A stretch of 64,000 bases of DNA from Actinomadura parmotrematis (GTDB taxonomy: Bacteria > Actinomycetota > Actinomycetes > Streptosporangiales > Streptosporangiaceae). Under the pieces are notes generated by a model that saw nothing but the letters and a program-made list of their open reading frames with translations, was not told where the DNA came from and did not search any database. The DNA is taken from contig NZ_JAIBOA010000005.1 of NCBI RefSeq assembly GCF_019458805.1, forward strand, positions 1 through 64,000, given 5' to 3'. A program made the translations under genes and the position numbers. This document shows positions 43,622 to 52,156 of the stretch, one piece after another (positions within the stretch are counted from its first letter, which is position 1; each line of letters starts with the position of its first letter).

Positions 43622-43658
43622 GCTCAGGAGGCAGAGCTCAGGAGGCAGGGCTCAGGAG
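43622..43658. repeat. 14-bp repeat spanning a stop codon
   Basis: Unit GCTCAGGAGGCAGA/G at 43622-43635 and 43636-43649, with a third truncated copy at 43650-43658. The stop codon of the minus-strand NTF2-like gene lies in the third copy, so the array repeats the gene's end. Probably a local slippage product. Confidence 0.7.
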
Positions 43659-44086
43659 ATGGTGCGCCACTGCTGTTCGAGGCGCATCGCCCGGCTCCGC
43701 CACCCGTCCGGGGCGCGCACCAGGGTGTGGTGGTAGACGCCGCCGCCGCGGATGAGCCCCGAGGCGTCGGCGCGCACCATCTCGCGCGACGGCGACAGCG
43801 TGTCGGTGAACGGGGCCCGCACGCTCGCGCCCCTTTCGTCGAAGGAGACCGAGGCGGGGCCGAGCAGGTGCTGGCGGCCGGGCCAGGAGGGCAGGGTCTC
43901 GGCGAGCCACGCCTTGACCTGCTCGCGCGTCCCCTTGGGGCCGCCGGTGGACGACAGGTCGATCTCGGCGTCGGCGGTGAACACGGTGTCGAGCAGGTCC
44001 CACTCCCCCTCGTCCACGGCGCGGGCGTAGCGGGCCAGCAGTTCGCCGATGTCGGCGCGGTGCACGAGGTCCTCCAGGCGCGTCAT
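43652..44086 (-). CDS. Nuclear transport factor 2-like (SnoaL) protein
   Basis: A 144-residue SnoaL/NTF2-like small fold: LVHRADIGELLARYARAVDEGEW, DTVFTADAEIDLSS, then SPSREMVRADASGLIRGGGVYHHTLVR and a short C-terminal strand. Such proteins are isomerases, hydrolases or ligand-binding proteins; the reaction cannot be told. ATG 44086 begins right before the conserved start; a longer frame upstream is not family-like. It is monocistronic, convergent with the FUSC gene, and a 14-bp repeat covers its stop codon. Confidence 0.87.
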   Translation of the reverse strand: MTRLEDLVHRADIGELLARYARAVDEGEWDLLDTVFTADAEIDLSSTGGPKGTREQVKAWLAETLPSWPGRQHLLGPASVSFDERGASVRAPFTDTLSPSREMVRADASGLIRGGGVYHHTLVRAPDGWRSRAMRLEQQWRTIS

Positions 44087-44304
44087 GCCGCCAGCTGTAC
44101 CACGGGCGGGCGCCCGGTCATAGGGCTCCTCCAGGGCGCCGGCGATCTCCTCGGCGGGCCGGCGGGGAGGCGTCCGACGCAGGGCCCCGGTGCCGTCCAT
44201 GCGGCGGCCCTGGATCGCCGCCGGACGATCCGGCGCCCCCGGTGGCGGCATAATTGCCGGGGCGGTCCCCACCCCCGGCCGCCGACCAGGAGGAGGCCCG
44301 ACCC

Positions 44305-45330
44305 GTGAGCAGCAGTCCCACCCGGCCGCGCGCCGCCGTCATGGGCGCCGGGTCCTTCGGGACCGTGTTCGCCCGGATCATGGCCGACGCCGGCTGCGAC
44401 GTGACGGTCTGGGGCCGCCGCGCCCCCGTCGTCGAGGCGATCAACGAGCGGCACGCCAACCCCGACTACCTGCCGGACATGGAGCTGCCCGCCACGGTGC
44501 GCGCCACCACCGACCCGGCCGAGGCCCTCGCCGGCGCCGGGCTGGTCGTCCTCGCCGTCCCCGCCCAGACGCTGCGCGCCAACCTCGCCGACTGGCGCGG
44601 CGCGCTGCCCGGCGACGCGGTGCTGGTCAGCCTCATGAAGGGCATCGAGCGCGGCACCGGGATGCGGATGTCGCAGGTCATCGCCGAGGTCACCGGCGCG
44701 GACGCGCGCCGGATCGCCGTCGTCACCGGCCCGAACCTGGCCGCCGAGATCGCCGCGCGCCAGCCGTGCGCCGCCGTCGCCGGATGCACCGACGAGGACA
44801 CCGCGCGGCGCGTCCAGGCCGCCTGCATGACGCCCTACTACCGCGTCTACACCAACACCGACGTCATCGGCTGCGAGCTCGGCGGCGCCGTCAAGAACGT
44901 CATCGCGCTCTGCGTCGGCGCGACCGTCGGCCTGGGGTTCGGCGACAACACCCGCGCCATGCTGATGACCCGCGGCCTCGCCGAGACCGCCCGCCTCGGC
45001 GCGGCGCTCGGCGCCGACGAGCACACCTTCGCCGGGCTCGCCGGGATGGGCGACCTCATCGCCTCGTGCAGCTCGCCGCTGTCGCGCAACCGCACCTTCG
45101 GCGAGAACCTCGGCAAGGGCATGAGCGTCGACGAGGTCGTCGCCATCACCAAGCAGACCGCCGAGGGCGTCAAGTCCTCCGAGGCCGTCCTGGAGCTGGC
45201 CCGCAAGCACGACGTGGAGATGCCCATCACCGAGGTCGTCGCGTCGGTGATCCACCACGGCATGGACATCAAGGACGCGGTCGTCGCGCTGATGACCCGC
45301 TCCCCCAAACCCGAGCGCTACGGAGTCTGA
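44305..45330 (+). CDS. gpsA: NAD(P)H-dependent glycerol-3-phosphate dehydrogenase
   Basis: A 341-residue GpsA that makes sn-glycerol-3-phosphate for phospholipid synthesis. The Rossmann motif GAGSFGTVFA lies near residue 13. VTGPNLAAEIA, the catalytic-region GAVKNVIALCVGATVGLGFGDNTRA, and the C-terminal GLAGMGDLIASCSSPLSRNR all match. GTG 44305 has AGGAGGAGG 9 bases upstream, so the in-frame starts further 5' are rejected. The next gene begins only 7 bp downstream, so a two-gene unit is likely. Confidence 0.96.
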   Translation: MSSSPTRPRAAVMGAGSFGTVFARIMADAGCDVTVWGRRAPVVEAINERHANPDYLPDMELPATVRATTDPAEALAGAGLVVLAVPAQTLRANLADWRGALPGDAVLVSLMKGIERGTGMRMSQVIAEVTGADARRIAVVTGPNLAAEIAARQPCAAVAGCTDEDTARRVQAACMTPYYRVYTNTDVIGCELGGAVKNVIALCVGATVGLGFGDNTRAMLMTRGLAETARLGAALGADEHTFAGLAGMGDLIASCSSPLSRNRTFGENLGKGMSVDEVVAITKQTAEGVKSSEAVLELARKHDVEMPITEVVASVIHHGMDIKDAVVALMTRSPKPERYGV

Positions 45331-45337
45331 GCCCACC

Positions 45338-46018
45338 GTGACCGCCGCCTCCGCCGAGGTCGCCGCCGCCTACGACGACGTCGCCGACCTCTACACCTCG
45401 CTGTTCGCCCGCGCGCTCGACGACCAGCCCCTGGACCGCGCCGTCATCGGCGCGTTCGCCGAGCTGGTGGACGGCGGCACCGTCGCCGACCTCGGCTGCG
45501 GCCCCGGCGCGATCACCGCGCACCTCGCCGCGCTCGGCCTGGACGCCTTCGGGATCGACCTGTCCCCGCGCATGATCGAGCTGGCCCGCCGCGACCACCC
45601 CGGCCTCCGCTTCGCCCGGGGCGACCTGACGGCGCTGGACCTGCCCGACGGCTCCGTCGACGGCGTCCTGTCCTGGTACTCGCTCATCCACCTGCCCGTC
45701 GCGGACGTGCCGCGCGCCCTGGCGGAGTTCAGGCGCGTCCTCCGCCCCGGCGGCCACCTGCTCGCCGGGTTCTTCGCCGCCGGCGGCGAAGAACCCGTGG
45801 ACTTCGACCACAAGGTCGCCACCGCCCGCCGCTGGCCCGCCGAGCGCATGGCCGGGCTGCTGGCGGACGCCGGCTTCGCCGAGGTCGGCCGGATGGAGCG
45901 CGAGCCGCGCGAGGGCGAGCGGTTCCGGCACGGCCGCCTCCTCGTCCAGGTCAAGGACGGGGGCGGCGCCGGCCAAGAGACGACAGATCCGGCCCCGGCC
46001 GCCCCGCCGTCCGCTTAG
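45338..46018 (+). CDS. Class I SAM-dependent methyltransferase
   Basis: A 226-residue methyltransferase. SAM motif I is VADLGCGPGAITAHLAALG near residue 50, followed by GIDLSPRMIELAR, DLTALDLPDGSVDGVLSWYSLIHL and the LRPGGHLLAGFF strand. Substrate unknown; the fold is shared by small-molecule and ubiquinone-type enzymes. GTG 45338 follows gpsA by 7 bp and has no separate ribosome site, which suggests coupling. The last 15 residues are low complexity. Confidence 0.88.
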   Translation: MTAASAEVAAAYDDVADLYTSLFARALDDQPLDRAVIGAFAELVDGGTVADLGCGPGAITAHLAALGLDAFGIDLSPRMIELARRDHPGLRFARGDLTALDLPDGSVDGVLSWYSLIHLPVADVPRALAEFRRVLRPGGHLLAGFFAAGGEEPVDFDHKVATARRWPAERMAGLLADAGFAEVGRMEREPREGERFRHGRLLVQVKDGGGAGQETTDPAPAAPPSA

Positions 46019-46051
46019 CGGTGGTCCGTACCGGAAAGAGAACCCTTAACG

Positions 46052-46062
46052 AAGATCATCTT
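46052..46062. promoter_or_regulatory. Short palindrome upstream of secreted protein gene
   Basis: AAGATCATCTT is a perfect 5+1+5 palindrome in an unusually AT-rich patch, 17 bp before the start at 46079. It may be an operator or part of a promoter for the secreted-protein/PrsW pair; no regulator is adjacent. Confidence 0.3.
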
Positions 46063-46078
46063 TGATGGGGGGCGGCCG

Positions 46079-46633
46079 GTGCGGATGCGGGCGGTGCTCA
46101 TCGCGGCGGCCGTCGTCGTCGCGCTCACGGCGGGCTGGCCGACGCTGGAGGCCCTGCTCCCCGACACCGGGGCGGCACCCGCCGGCACGCCGCTGCGCAT
46201 CGGCCCCGAGGACGACGACTCGGCCCGCTTCACCCTCGGCCCCGGCTGGTCGGTGGTGCGCGCCGAGACCTCCCCCGACCGGAGCTGGATGCTCAGCCGC
46301 GAAGGGGTGGTCATGGACGTGGCCTATCTGACCCCGGCGCGCGGGACCACGCCCGCCGCCCTGTGGAACGGACTCCGCGACGTCACGCGCGTGCAGGACC
46401 CGGACGCCGCGCTGTCCGCCCCGGCCCCGGCGACGACCCGGCAGGGCGTCCGCGGCCAGACGGGGCGGCTGCGCCAGAACGGCGAGACCGGGACGCTGAC
46501 GGTCTTCCGCAGCCCGCGCGGAGGCTTCGCCGTCCTGACGACCGTGCTCGGCGGCGTGGACGCCACGGCGGCGGCCCGCGCCGCCGCCGAACGCGCCACC
46601 GCGTCCATCGCCTTCCCCGGGCGCGGCCGGTGA
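46079..46633 (+). CDS. Secreted or membrane-anchored hypothetical protein
   Basis: A 184-residue protein with an N-terminal hydrophobic helix (AVLIAAAVVVALTAGWPTL) and an exported domain with FTLGPGWSVVRAETSPDRSW and VFRSPRGGFAVLTTVLGG. No family is recognised; the strand-rich pattern and the absence of Cys are all that can be said. The start is GTG 46079, preceded by a G-rich site. Its stop overlaps the start of the PrsW protease gene (GTGA), so it is probably a partner or substrate. Confidence 0.75.
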   Translation: MRMRAVLIAAAVVVALTAGWPTLEALLPDTGAAPAGTPLRIGPEDDDSARFTLGPGWSVVRAETSPDRSWMLSREGVVMDVAYLTPARGTTPAALWNGLRDVTRVQDPDAALSAPAPATTRQGVRGQTGRLRQNGETGTLTVFRSPRGGFAVLTTVLGGVDATAAARAAAERATASIAFPGRGR

Positions 46634-47679
46634 CCGGGACGCGGGCCGCCGGACCGGAACCGGTCTGGACGCCCGCCCGCCTCGCCGGGATCTTCATGGC
46701 GGTCGCCTGCGCCTTCGGGCTCGGCACGCTCGTCCTGAAGTTCTTCGGCGTGCTGCGCGTCTTCCCGGGCGCCGCGGTCCTCGCCGTGCTGATCGGCCTG
46801 GTCGTCCTCGCCATCGGCTACGCGCTGATCCGCCGGCTGACGCCGGTGCGGTCGCCGCCGCGCGACCCGTCGCTCGTCGCCGTCGCCTGGGGCGCGACGG
46901 CCGCCTCCGGCTGCGCGCTGGTCGCCAACTCCGGCCTGATGGGCATCTGGTCCAAGACCACGAGCCTGGAGTTCGCCGAGGACTGGCGGGCCGCGCTGAC
47001 CGCGCCGCTCAACGAGGAGCTGCTGAAGGGCGCCGGCGTCGCGCTGCTCGCCGTCCTCGCGCCCCGCGCGCTGCGCGGGCCGATGGACGGCATGGCGTAC
47101 GGCGCCCTCACCGGACTCGGCTTCCAGATGATGGAGAACGTCACCTACGCGCTGAACCAGCAGATCACCACCGGCGGCGCGGGCGAGGTCGCGGCGGTCG
47201 TCCAGGTCCTCGTCGTGCGGGTCGGCCTGACCGGCCCCGGCTCGCACTGGGCGATGTCGGCCGTCGCCGGCGCCGGCATCGGCTACCTCGCCGCGCGCGG
47301 CGTCCGCGGGCTGCCGCAGGCCGTGCCGCTGGTCATCGCCGCGATGGCGATGCACTGGCTGTTCGACGCGCCGCTGATGGACTCCGCCGCCGGCGTGGCG
47401 GCCAAGACGGCCATCAACTTCGCCGCCGTCGTCGCCCTGTACGCCGCGCAACGCTGGGGCTTCATGGCGCGGGCCCGGCAGCTGCTGCACCAGGACGTGG
47501 CCGCCGGGCGGCTGCCCGCCGACGAGGCGGCCGCCGTCCCGAGCCGCCGCCAGCGCCGCGGGATCCTGCTGAAGACGCCCGAGGGGCCCGAGCGCGAGGC
47601 GATGGTCGAGCGGCAGCGCGACGCCCTCGAACGCGTCCACGAGCAGGCCGCCGACGCCTGCACCATGCCGCGCGCCTGA
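46630..47679 (+). CDS. PrsW family intramembrane metalloprotease
   Basis: A 349-residue polytopic protein of the PrsW/CAAX-like protease superfamily. The signature NEELLKG (paired Glu) near residue 130, the second site with MMENVTYALNQQ near 160, and the His-bearing GSHWAMSAVAG and MAMHWLFDA helices are the expected metal ligands. PrsW family members cleave anti-sigma factors or other membrane proteins. The GTG at 46630 is coupled to the upstream secreted protein. The C-terminal 50 residues are charged and cytoplasmic. Confidence 0.9.
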   Translation: MTGTRAAGPEPVWTPARLAGIFMAVACAFGLGTLVLKFFGVLRVFPGAAVLAVLIGLVVLAIGYALIRRLTPVRSPPRDPSLVAVAWGATAASGCALVANSGLMGIWSKTTSLEFAEDWRAALTAPLNEELLKGAGVALLAVLAPRALRGPMDGMAYGALTGLGFQMMENVTYALNQQITTGGAGEVAAVVQVLVVRVGLTGPGSHWAMSAVAGAGIGYLAARGVRGLPQAVPLVIAAMAMHWLFDAPLMDSAAGVAAKTAINFAAVVALYAAQRWGFMARARQLLHQDVAAGRLPADEAAAVPSRRQRRGILLKTPEGPEREAMVERQRDALERVHEQAADACTMPRA

Positions 47680-47725
47680 CGCGGCGCGGATCTCCCCCGC
47701 GGCGGCCGCACTAGCATCGGCGGGC

Positions 47726-48601
47726 ATGGAGCTGAGGCAGCTGGAGTACTTCGTCGCCGTCGCCGAGGAGCGCAACTTCACCCGCGCCGCCGAGCGCGTG
47801 CACATCAGCCAGTCCGGCGTCAGCGCCCAGATCCGCCGGCTCGAGCACGACCTCGGCGCCGAGCTGTTCGACCGGTCGGCGCGCGCGGCGACCCTCACCG
47901 TCGCGGGCAAGGCCGCGCTGGAGCACGCCCGCGCGGCGCTCGCCGCGGTGGACGCGGCCCGCCAGGCGGTCGGCGAGGTCACCGGCCTGATCCGCGGCCG
48001 GCTCGCGGTCGGGATGGTCACCGGCTGCACGGTCACCCCGCTGTTCGACGCCCTCGCCGCCTTCGACCGCGACCACCCCGGCGTCGAGCTCACCCTCGTC
48101 GAGGACGCCTCGGACGGGCTCGCCGCCGGCGTCCGCGACGGCACCCTGGACCTGGCGCTCGCCGGCACCGGAGCCGGGGCGCCCGAGGGCCTGGAGACCC
48201 GCACGATCGTCAGCGAGCGGCTCGTCGCCGCCGTCCCGCCCGGCCACCCGCTGGCCTCCGGCGGCCCGGTGGACCTCGCCGCGGTGACCGCGCACCGGGT
48301 CGTGTGCATGCCGCCCGGGGCCGGGCTGCGCACGGTGTTCGACCGCTGCTGCGCCGCCCGCGGCCTGCGCCCGGTGATCGCGATGCAGGCCGGCGCGCCG
48401 GACGCCATCGCCGACCTCGCCGCGCGCGGCCTCGGCGTCGGCATCCTCAGCGAGTCGATGGCGGCCGGCCACCGCGACCGGCTCGCCGCGCCCCTCATCG
48501 AGGACGCCGCCGAGGACGCGCTGCTCGCCCTGCTGTGGCGGCCCGCCCCGGTGCCCGCCGTGCGCGCGCTGCTGGAGCACTGCCGGCGGGCCTTCTCCTG
48601 A
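47726..48601 (+). CDS. LysR family transcriptional regulator
   Basis: A 291-residue LysR regulator: the winged helix at residues 1-60 (LRQLEYFVAVAEERNFTRAAE and SQSGVSAQIRRLEHDLGAELF) and a periplasmic-binding-like effector domain with LAVGMVTGC and LDLALAGTG. The likely start is leaderless, as TAGCAT (47712-47717) is 8 bases before ATG. No divergent enzyme gene is adjacent, so its target is unclear. Confidence 0.94.
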   Translation: MELRQLEYFVAVAEERNFTRAAERVHISQSGVSAQIRRLEHDLGAELFDRSARAATLTVAGKAALEHARAALAAVDAARQAVGEVTGLIRGRLAVGMVTGCTVTPLFDALAAFDRDHPGVELTLVEDASDGLAAGVRDGTLDLALAGTGAGAPEGLETRTIVSERLVAAVPPGHPLASGGPVDLAAVTAHRVVCMPPGAGLRTVFDRCCAARGLRPVIAMQAGAPDAIADLAARGLGVGILSESMAAGHRDRLAAPLIEDAAEDALLALLWRPAPVPAVRALLEHCRRAFS

Positions 48602-48618
48602 CGGGTCCCGCCTGGCGC

Positions 48619-49221
48619 TCAGCCGCCCGCGTTGAGCTCCAGCAGCCCCGTGACGGCGCCGTCGCGCCGGATCTCGGTGCGCGCGCAGTTGCGCAGCTCG
48701 GGGAACAGCCGCCGGTAGCCGTCCAGCGGCAGGCCGAGCAGGCCGCACAGCGCGAGCCGGATCGCCGTCGAGTGCGCCACGACGAGGACGCGGCCACCCT
48801 CGTGGCGGCGGGTGAGGTCGTCCAGGCAGGCGGTGAAGCGCGCCGCCGCTGCGGCGGGGTCCTCGCCGCCGGGCAGCGGCGCGCTCGCCGGAGTCCGCAG
48901 GAAGGCGTCGAGGGCGGCGGGGAAGCGGTCGCGCATCTCCGCCCGGGTGAGGCCCTCGCCGTCGCCGAAGTCCAGCTCGCGCAGGCGCGCGTCGGCCCGC
49001 GGAGGCAGCCCGGCGGCGCGGGCGCAGTGCTCGGCGGTGATGCGGGCGCGCTTCAGATCGGAGCTGTAGACGGCCGCCAGGCCCGCGTCCGCCGCCCACG
49101 CCGCCAGCCGCTCGGCCTGGCGGATGCCGTTCGCGGTGAGCGCGACGTCGCTGCTCCCCGCGTACCGGTTCTCCTCGTGCCACACGGTCTCGCCGTGCCG
49201 GACCAGCACGATCCGCGTCAT
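48619..49221 (-). CDS. Histidine phosphatase family protein (phosphoglycerate mutase-like)
   Basis: A 200-residue protein of the histidine phosphatase (branch 1) superfamily. The catalytic RHG motif is VLVRHGETVWHEENRYAG (His9), followed by the AVYSSDLKRARITAEH region, the proton donor Glu in LRELDFGDGEGLT, and the second His in VVAHSTAIRLALCG. Substrate may be a sugar phosphate or another phosphoester. ATG 49221 has GAGGGGGA upstream. It is monocistronic and convergent with the LysR gene; a MITE lies 29 bp upstream. Confidence 0.92.
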   Translation of the reverse strand: MTRIVLVRHGETVWHEENRYAGSSDVALTANGIRQAERLAAWAADAGLAAVYSSDLKRARITAEHCARAAGLPPRADARLRELDFGDGEGLTRAEMRDRFPAALDAFLRTPASAPLPGGEDPAAAAARFTACLDDLTRRHEGGRVLVVAHSTAIRLALCGLLGLPLDGYRRLFPELRNCARTEIRRDGAVTGLLELNAGG

Positions 49222-49250
49222 CGCGTCCCCCTCGCCGTCCCCGGAATGCT

Positions 49251-49402
49251 AGGGCGTGTTTTGTGGGTCTTGTTCGTCGTGAGCGGTGTCCAGGTGGTCC
49301 CCGGCAAGGCGGAGGAGGGAGTCGGCCCGGTGTTGGCCGGCGACCGACGACAACGCCGCCGGGCGCCGCGCAACAGAACGTAGATCCACAAAACACGCCC
49401 TA
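49251..49402. mobile_element. Miniature inverted-repeat element (MITE)
   Basis: About 152 bp with near-perfect inverted ends: AGGGCGTGTTTTGTGG on the left and its complement CCACAAAACACGCCCT on the right, flanked by CT and AG so that the end repeats extend to CTAG. One mismatch falls at the next base. The interior is GC-rich with no transposase. The end sequence resembles those of actinomycete IS5-like elements, so it was probably moved by a full-length relative elsewhere. Confidence 0.75.
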
Positions 49403-49445
49403 GGGGAACCGCGGACCGTTCCAGCGGGTTTCGGCCCACCGGGGC

Positions 49446-49970
49446 TCAGCCCCGCCCGGCCTCGGGGAACAGGTCGTCGGAGGACTCCTCGAAGATCAGA
49501 TGGGTGCGGGTGCTGCGCACGCCCGGGATCGAGTGCAGCCCTTGCAGGACCAGGTCGCGCAGCTCGCTCTGGTCGGCGACGCGGACGAGCGCGAGCACGT
49601 CGAAGTCGCTGCCCATGAGCGCGAAGTGGCGGATGCCCGGCAGCGTCCGCAGCCGCGCCGAGACCTCCCGCCAGGAGTTCTGCTCGATCGTCAGGGAGAT
49701 GTAGGCCGACGTCGTCAGCCCGATCCGCACCGGATCCAGGCGCACCCCGTAGCCGCGCACCACCCCGTCACGGGTGAGGCGGTCGAGCCTGCTGTAGGCG
49801 CTGGCGCGCGAGATGTGCAGCCGCTCGGCGAGCGCGCGCACCGAGATCCGGGCGTCCCGCGACAGCTCGGCGATGATCCCCCGGTCCACCGCGTCCAGGT
49901 CGGCCGCCGGGCGCCGCGCGGACGGCCCGCCGGGGACGGCGTCCGGGTCAATCCGCCTGCCGTCCGGCAC
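49446..49970 (-). CDS. Lrp/AsnC family transcriptional regulator
   Basis: A 174-residue Lrp-type regulator. The N-terminal helix-turn-helix is LDAVDRGIIAELSRDARISV then LAERLHISRASAYSRLDRL, and the C-terminal part is the RAM ligand-binding domain (SLTIEQNSWREVSARL, FALMGSDFDVLALVRVAD). GTG 49970 has GGGGTG 6 bases upstream; GTG 49991 is an alternative. It is divergent from the 2-oxoacid dehydrogenase operon, the same layout as bkdR in Streptomyces, so it probably controls that operon in response to an amino or keto acid. Confidence 0.92.
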   Translation of the reverse strand: MPDGRRIDPDAVPGGPSARRPAADLDAVDRGIIAELSRDARISVRALAERLHISRASAYSRLDRLTRDGVVRGYGVRLDPVRIGLTTSAYISLTIEQNSWREVSARLRTLPGIRHFALMGSDFDVLALVRVADQSELRDLVLQGLHSIPGVRSTRTHLIFEESSDDLFPEAGRG

Positions 49971-50066
49971 GGAATCACCCCATCTGTCCACGTCTCGGCC
50001 CGGAATCTGGATATTCGGTGAGATCGAGCTCACTCTAGCGGTCAAACGCTCCCGAAGGAGGGTGCC

Positions 50067-51179
50067 GTGGTCGCCCCATCCGGTTCCGCGCTGCTGCCGC
50101 CGCCCGAACCCGTCCAGCTCATCGACCCGCAGGGCGCCCGCGCCCCCGAAGCGCGCGCCGCCGGCCACGCCGTGCCGGACGCGGCGACGCTCCTCGCCGC
50201 GCACCGCGCGCTCGTGCGGGGCCGCCGCTTCGACCGGCAGGCGACCGCCCTGGTCAAGCAGGGCCGCCTCGCCGTCTACCCGTCGGCGCACGGGCAGGAG
50301 GCCGCCGAGGTCGGCGCCGTCCTCGCGCTCCGCGCCACCGACTGGCTGTTCCCCACCTACCGCGACAGCGTCGCCCTGGTCACCCGCGGCATCGACCCCG
50401 TCGAGGTGCTGACGCTGCTGCGCGGCGACTGGCACTGCGGCTACGACCCGATCGCGCACCGCACCGGCCCGCAGTGCACGCCGCTCGCCACGCAGGCGCC
50501 GCACGCCGTCGGCGTCGCCTACGCCGCCAGGGCCCGCGGCGAGGACACCGTCGTGCTGGCCTTCCTCGGCGACGGCGCCACCAGCGAGGGCGACTTCCAC
50601 GAGGCGATGAACTTCGCCGCCGTCTTCCAGGCCCCCGTGGTGTTCTTCGTGCAGAACAACCGGTACGCCATCTCGGTGCCGCTCGCCCGCCAGACCGCCG
50701 CGCCGTCGCTGGCGCACAAGGCCGTCGGCTACGGCGTCCCCGGCATCGGCGTGGACGGCAACGACGTCGCCGCCGTCCTCGCCGTCGTCGGCGCCGCCGC
50801 CGAGCGCGCCCGCACCGGGGGCGGCCCGACGCTGGTCGAGGCGCACACCTACCGGATGGACGCCCACACCAACGCCGACGACGCCAGCCGCTACCGCAGC
50901 GACGAGGAGGTCGCCGCCTGGCGCGACCGCGACCCGCTGGACCGCATCACCGCCCACCTGCGCGGCGCCGGCCTGCTCGACGCCGCGCTGGAGGCCGAGA
51001 TCGCCGCGCAGGCCGAGGCCGACGCCGCCGACCTGCGCGAGCGCCTGCCCGCCGGCCCCGTCCCGGGCGGCGACGAGCTGTTCGCGCACGTGTACGCCTC
51101 CCCCACGCCCCAGCTGCGCGACCAGGCCGAACGGCTGCGCGCCGAGCAGGCCGCGGACGAGCTGGAGGACGCCCGATGA
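50067..51179 (+). CDS. pdhA: 2-oxoacid dehydrogenase E1 component, alpha subunit
   Basis: A 370-residue thiamine-diphosphate-dependent E1 alpha, which decarboxylates a 2-oxoacid. The TPP motif is FLGDGATSEGDFHEAMNF through FFVQNN (GDG...NN) near residues 168-200. HRTGPQCTPLATQAPHAVG and VEAHTYRMDAHTNADDASRYR are further family blocks. The extended N terminus is typical of actinobacterial branched-chain enzymes. AAGGAGGG lies 7 bases before GTG 50067. E1 beta follows with an ATGA overlap. Substrate (branched-chain, pyruvate or phenylpyruvate) is not settled by sequence; the downstream phenylacetate ligase suggests aryl acids. Confidence 0.93.
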   Translation: MVAPSGSALLPPPEPVQLIDPQGARAPEARAAGHAVPDAATLLAAHRALVRGRRFDRQATALVKQGRLAVYPSAHGQEAAEVGAVLALRATDWLFPTYRDSVALVTRGIDPVEVLTLLRGDWHCGYDPIAHRTGPQCTPLATQAPHAVGVAYAARARGEDTVVLAFLGDGATSEGDFHEAMNFAAVFQAPVVFFVQNNRYAISVPLARQTAAPSLAHKAVGYGVPGIGVDGNDVAAVLAVVGAAAERARTGGGPTLVEAHTYRMDAHTNADDASRYRSDEEVAAWRDRDPLDRITAHLRGAGLLDAALEAEIAAQAEADAADLRERLPAGPVPGGDELFAHVYASPTPQLRDQAERLRAEQAADELEDAR

Positions 51180-52156
51180 GCTCCGTCACCGTCGCGCAGG
51201 CCATCAACACCGCGCTCGCCGACGCGCTCGCCGAGGACCCCTCGGTCGTGGTGTTCGGCGAGGACGTCGGCGCCCTCGGCGGCGTCTTCCGCATCACCGA
51301 CGGCCTCACCGGCGCCTACGGCGAGGACCGCTGCTTCGACACCCCGCTCGCCGAGTCCGGCATCGTCGGCGTCGCGGTCGGCATGGCGATGAACGGGCTG
51401 CGGCCCGTCGTGGAGATGCAGTTCGACGCCTTCGCCTACCCCGCGTTCGAGCAGATCGCCAGCCACGTCGCCAAGATGCGCAACCGCACCCGCGGCGCCG
51501 TCACCCTCCCCATGGTGATCCGCATCCCCTACGCGGGCGGCATCGGCGGCGTCGAGCACCACTGCGACTCCTCGGAGTCCTACTACGCCCACACCCCCGG
51601 CCTCACCGTCGTCACCCCCGCGACCGCCGAGGACGCCTACAGCCTGCTGCGCGAGGCGATCGCCTCGCCCGACCCGGTCATCTTCCTGGAGCCCAAGCGG
51701 CTGTACTGGAGCCGCGCCGAGGCGACGCTGCCCGCCAAGACCGAGCCGTTCGGGCGCGCCGCCGTCCGCCGCGCGGGCCGCGACGCCACCCTCGTCGCCT
51801 ACGGGCCGAGCGTGCCGGTGGCGATGCAGGCCGCCGAGGCCGCCGTCGCCGAGGGCTGGGACCTGGAGGTGGTGGACCTGCGCACCCTCGTCCCCCTGGA
51901 CGACGCCACCGTCATGGCGAGCGTCGCCAAGACCGGCCGCGCCGTCGTCGTCGCCGAGGCGCAGGGCTTCGCCAGCGTCGCCTCCGAGGTCGCCGCCCGC
52001 ATCGCCGAGCAGTGCTTCCACGTCCTGGAGGCGCCCGTCCGCCGCGTCACCGGCCTGGACATCCCCTACCCGCCGCCCAAGCTGGAGCACCACCACCTGC
52101 CGAACGTCGACCGGGTGCTGGACGCCGTCGCGACGCTGCAATGGGAGGACGCGTGA
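51176..52156 (+). CDS. 2-oxoacid dehydrogenase E1 component, beta subunit
   Basis: A 326-residue E1 beta that forms the alpha2beta2 E1 enzyme. Landmarks are VFGEDVGALGGVFRIT, FDTPLAESGIVGVAVGMAMNG, VIRIPYAGGIGGVEHHCDS, and SPDPVIFLEPKRLYW; the C-terminal domain shows VEVVDLRTLVPLDDATV-like and LDIPYPPPKLEHHHLP segments. It overlaps E1 alpha by ATGA and E2 by GTGA, so the three subunits are produced in fixed ratio. No E3 (lipoamide dehydrogenase) is in this operon, so it must be shared from elsewhere. Confidence 0.95.
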   Translation: MSSVTVAQAINTALADALAEDPSVVVFGEDVGALGGVFRITDGLTGAYGEDRCFDTPLAESGIVGVAVGMAMNGLRPVVEMQFDAFAYPAFEQIASHVAKMRNRTRGAVTLPMVIRIPYAGGIGGVEHHCDSSESYYAHTPGLTVVTPATAEDAYSLLREAIASPDPVIFLEPKRLYWSRAEATLPAKTEPFGRAAVRRAGRDATLVAYGPSVPVAMQAAEAAVAEGWDLEVVDLRTLVPLDDATVMASVAKTGRAVVVAEAQGFASVASEVAARIAEQCFHVLEAPVRRVTGLDIPYPPPKLEHHHLPNVDRVLDAVATLQWEDA

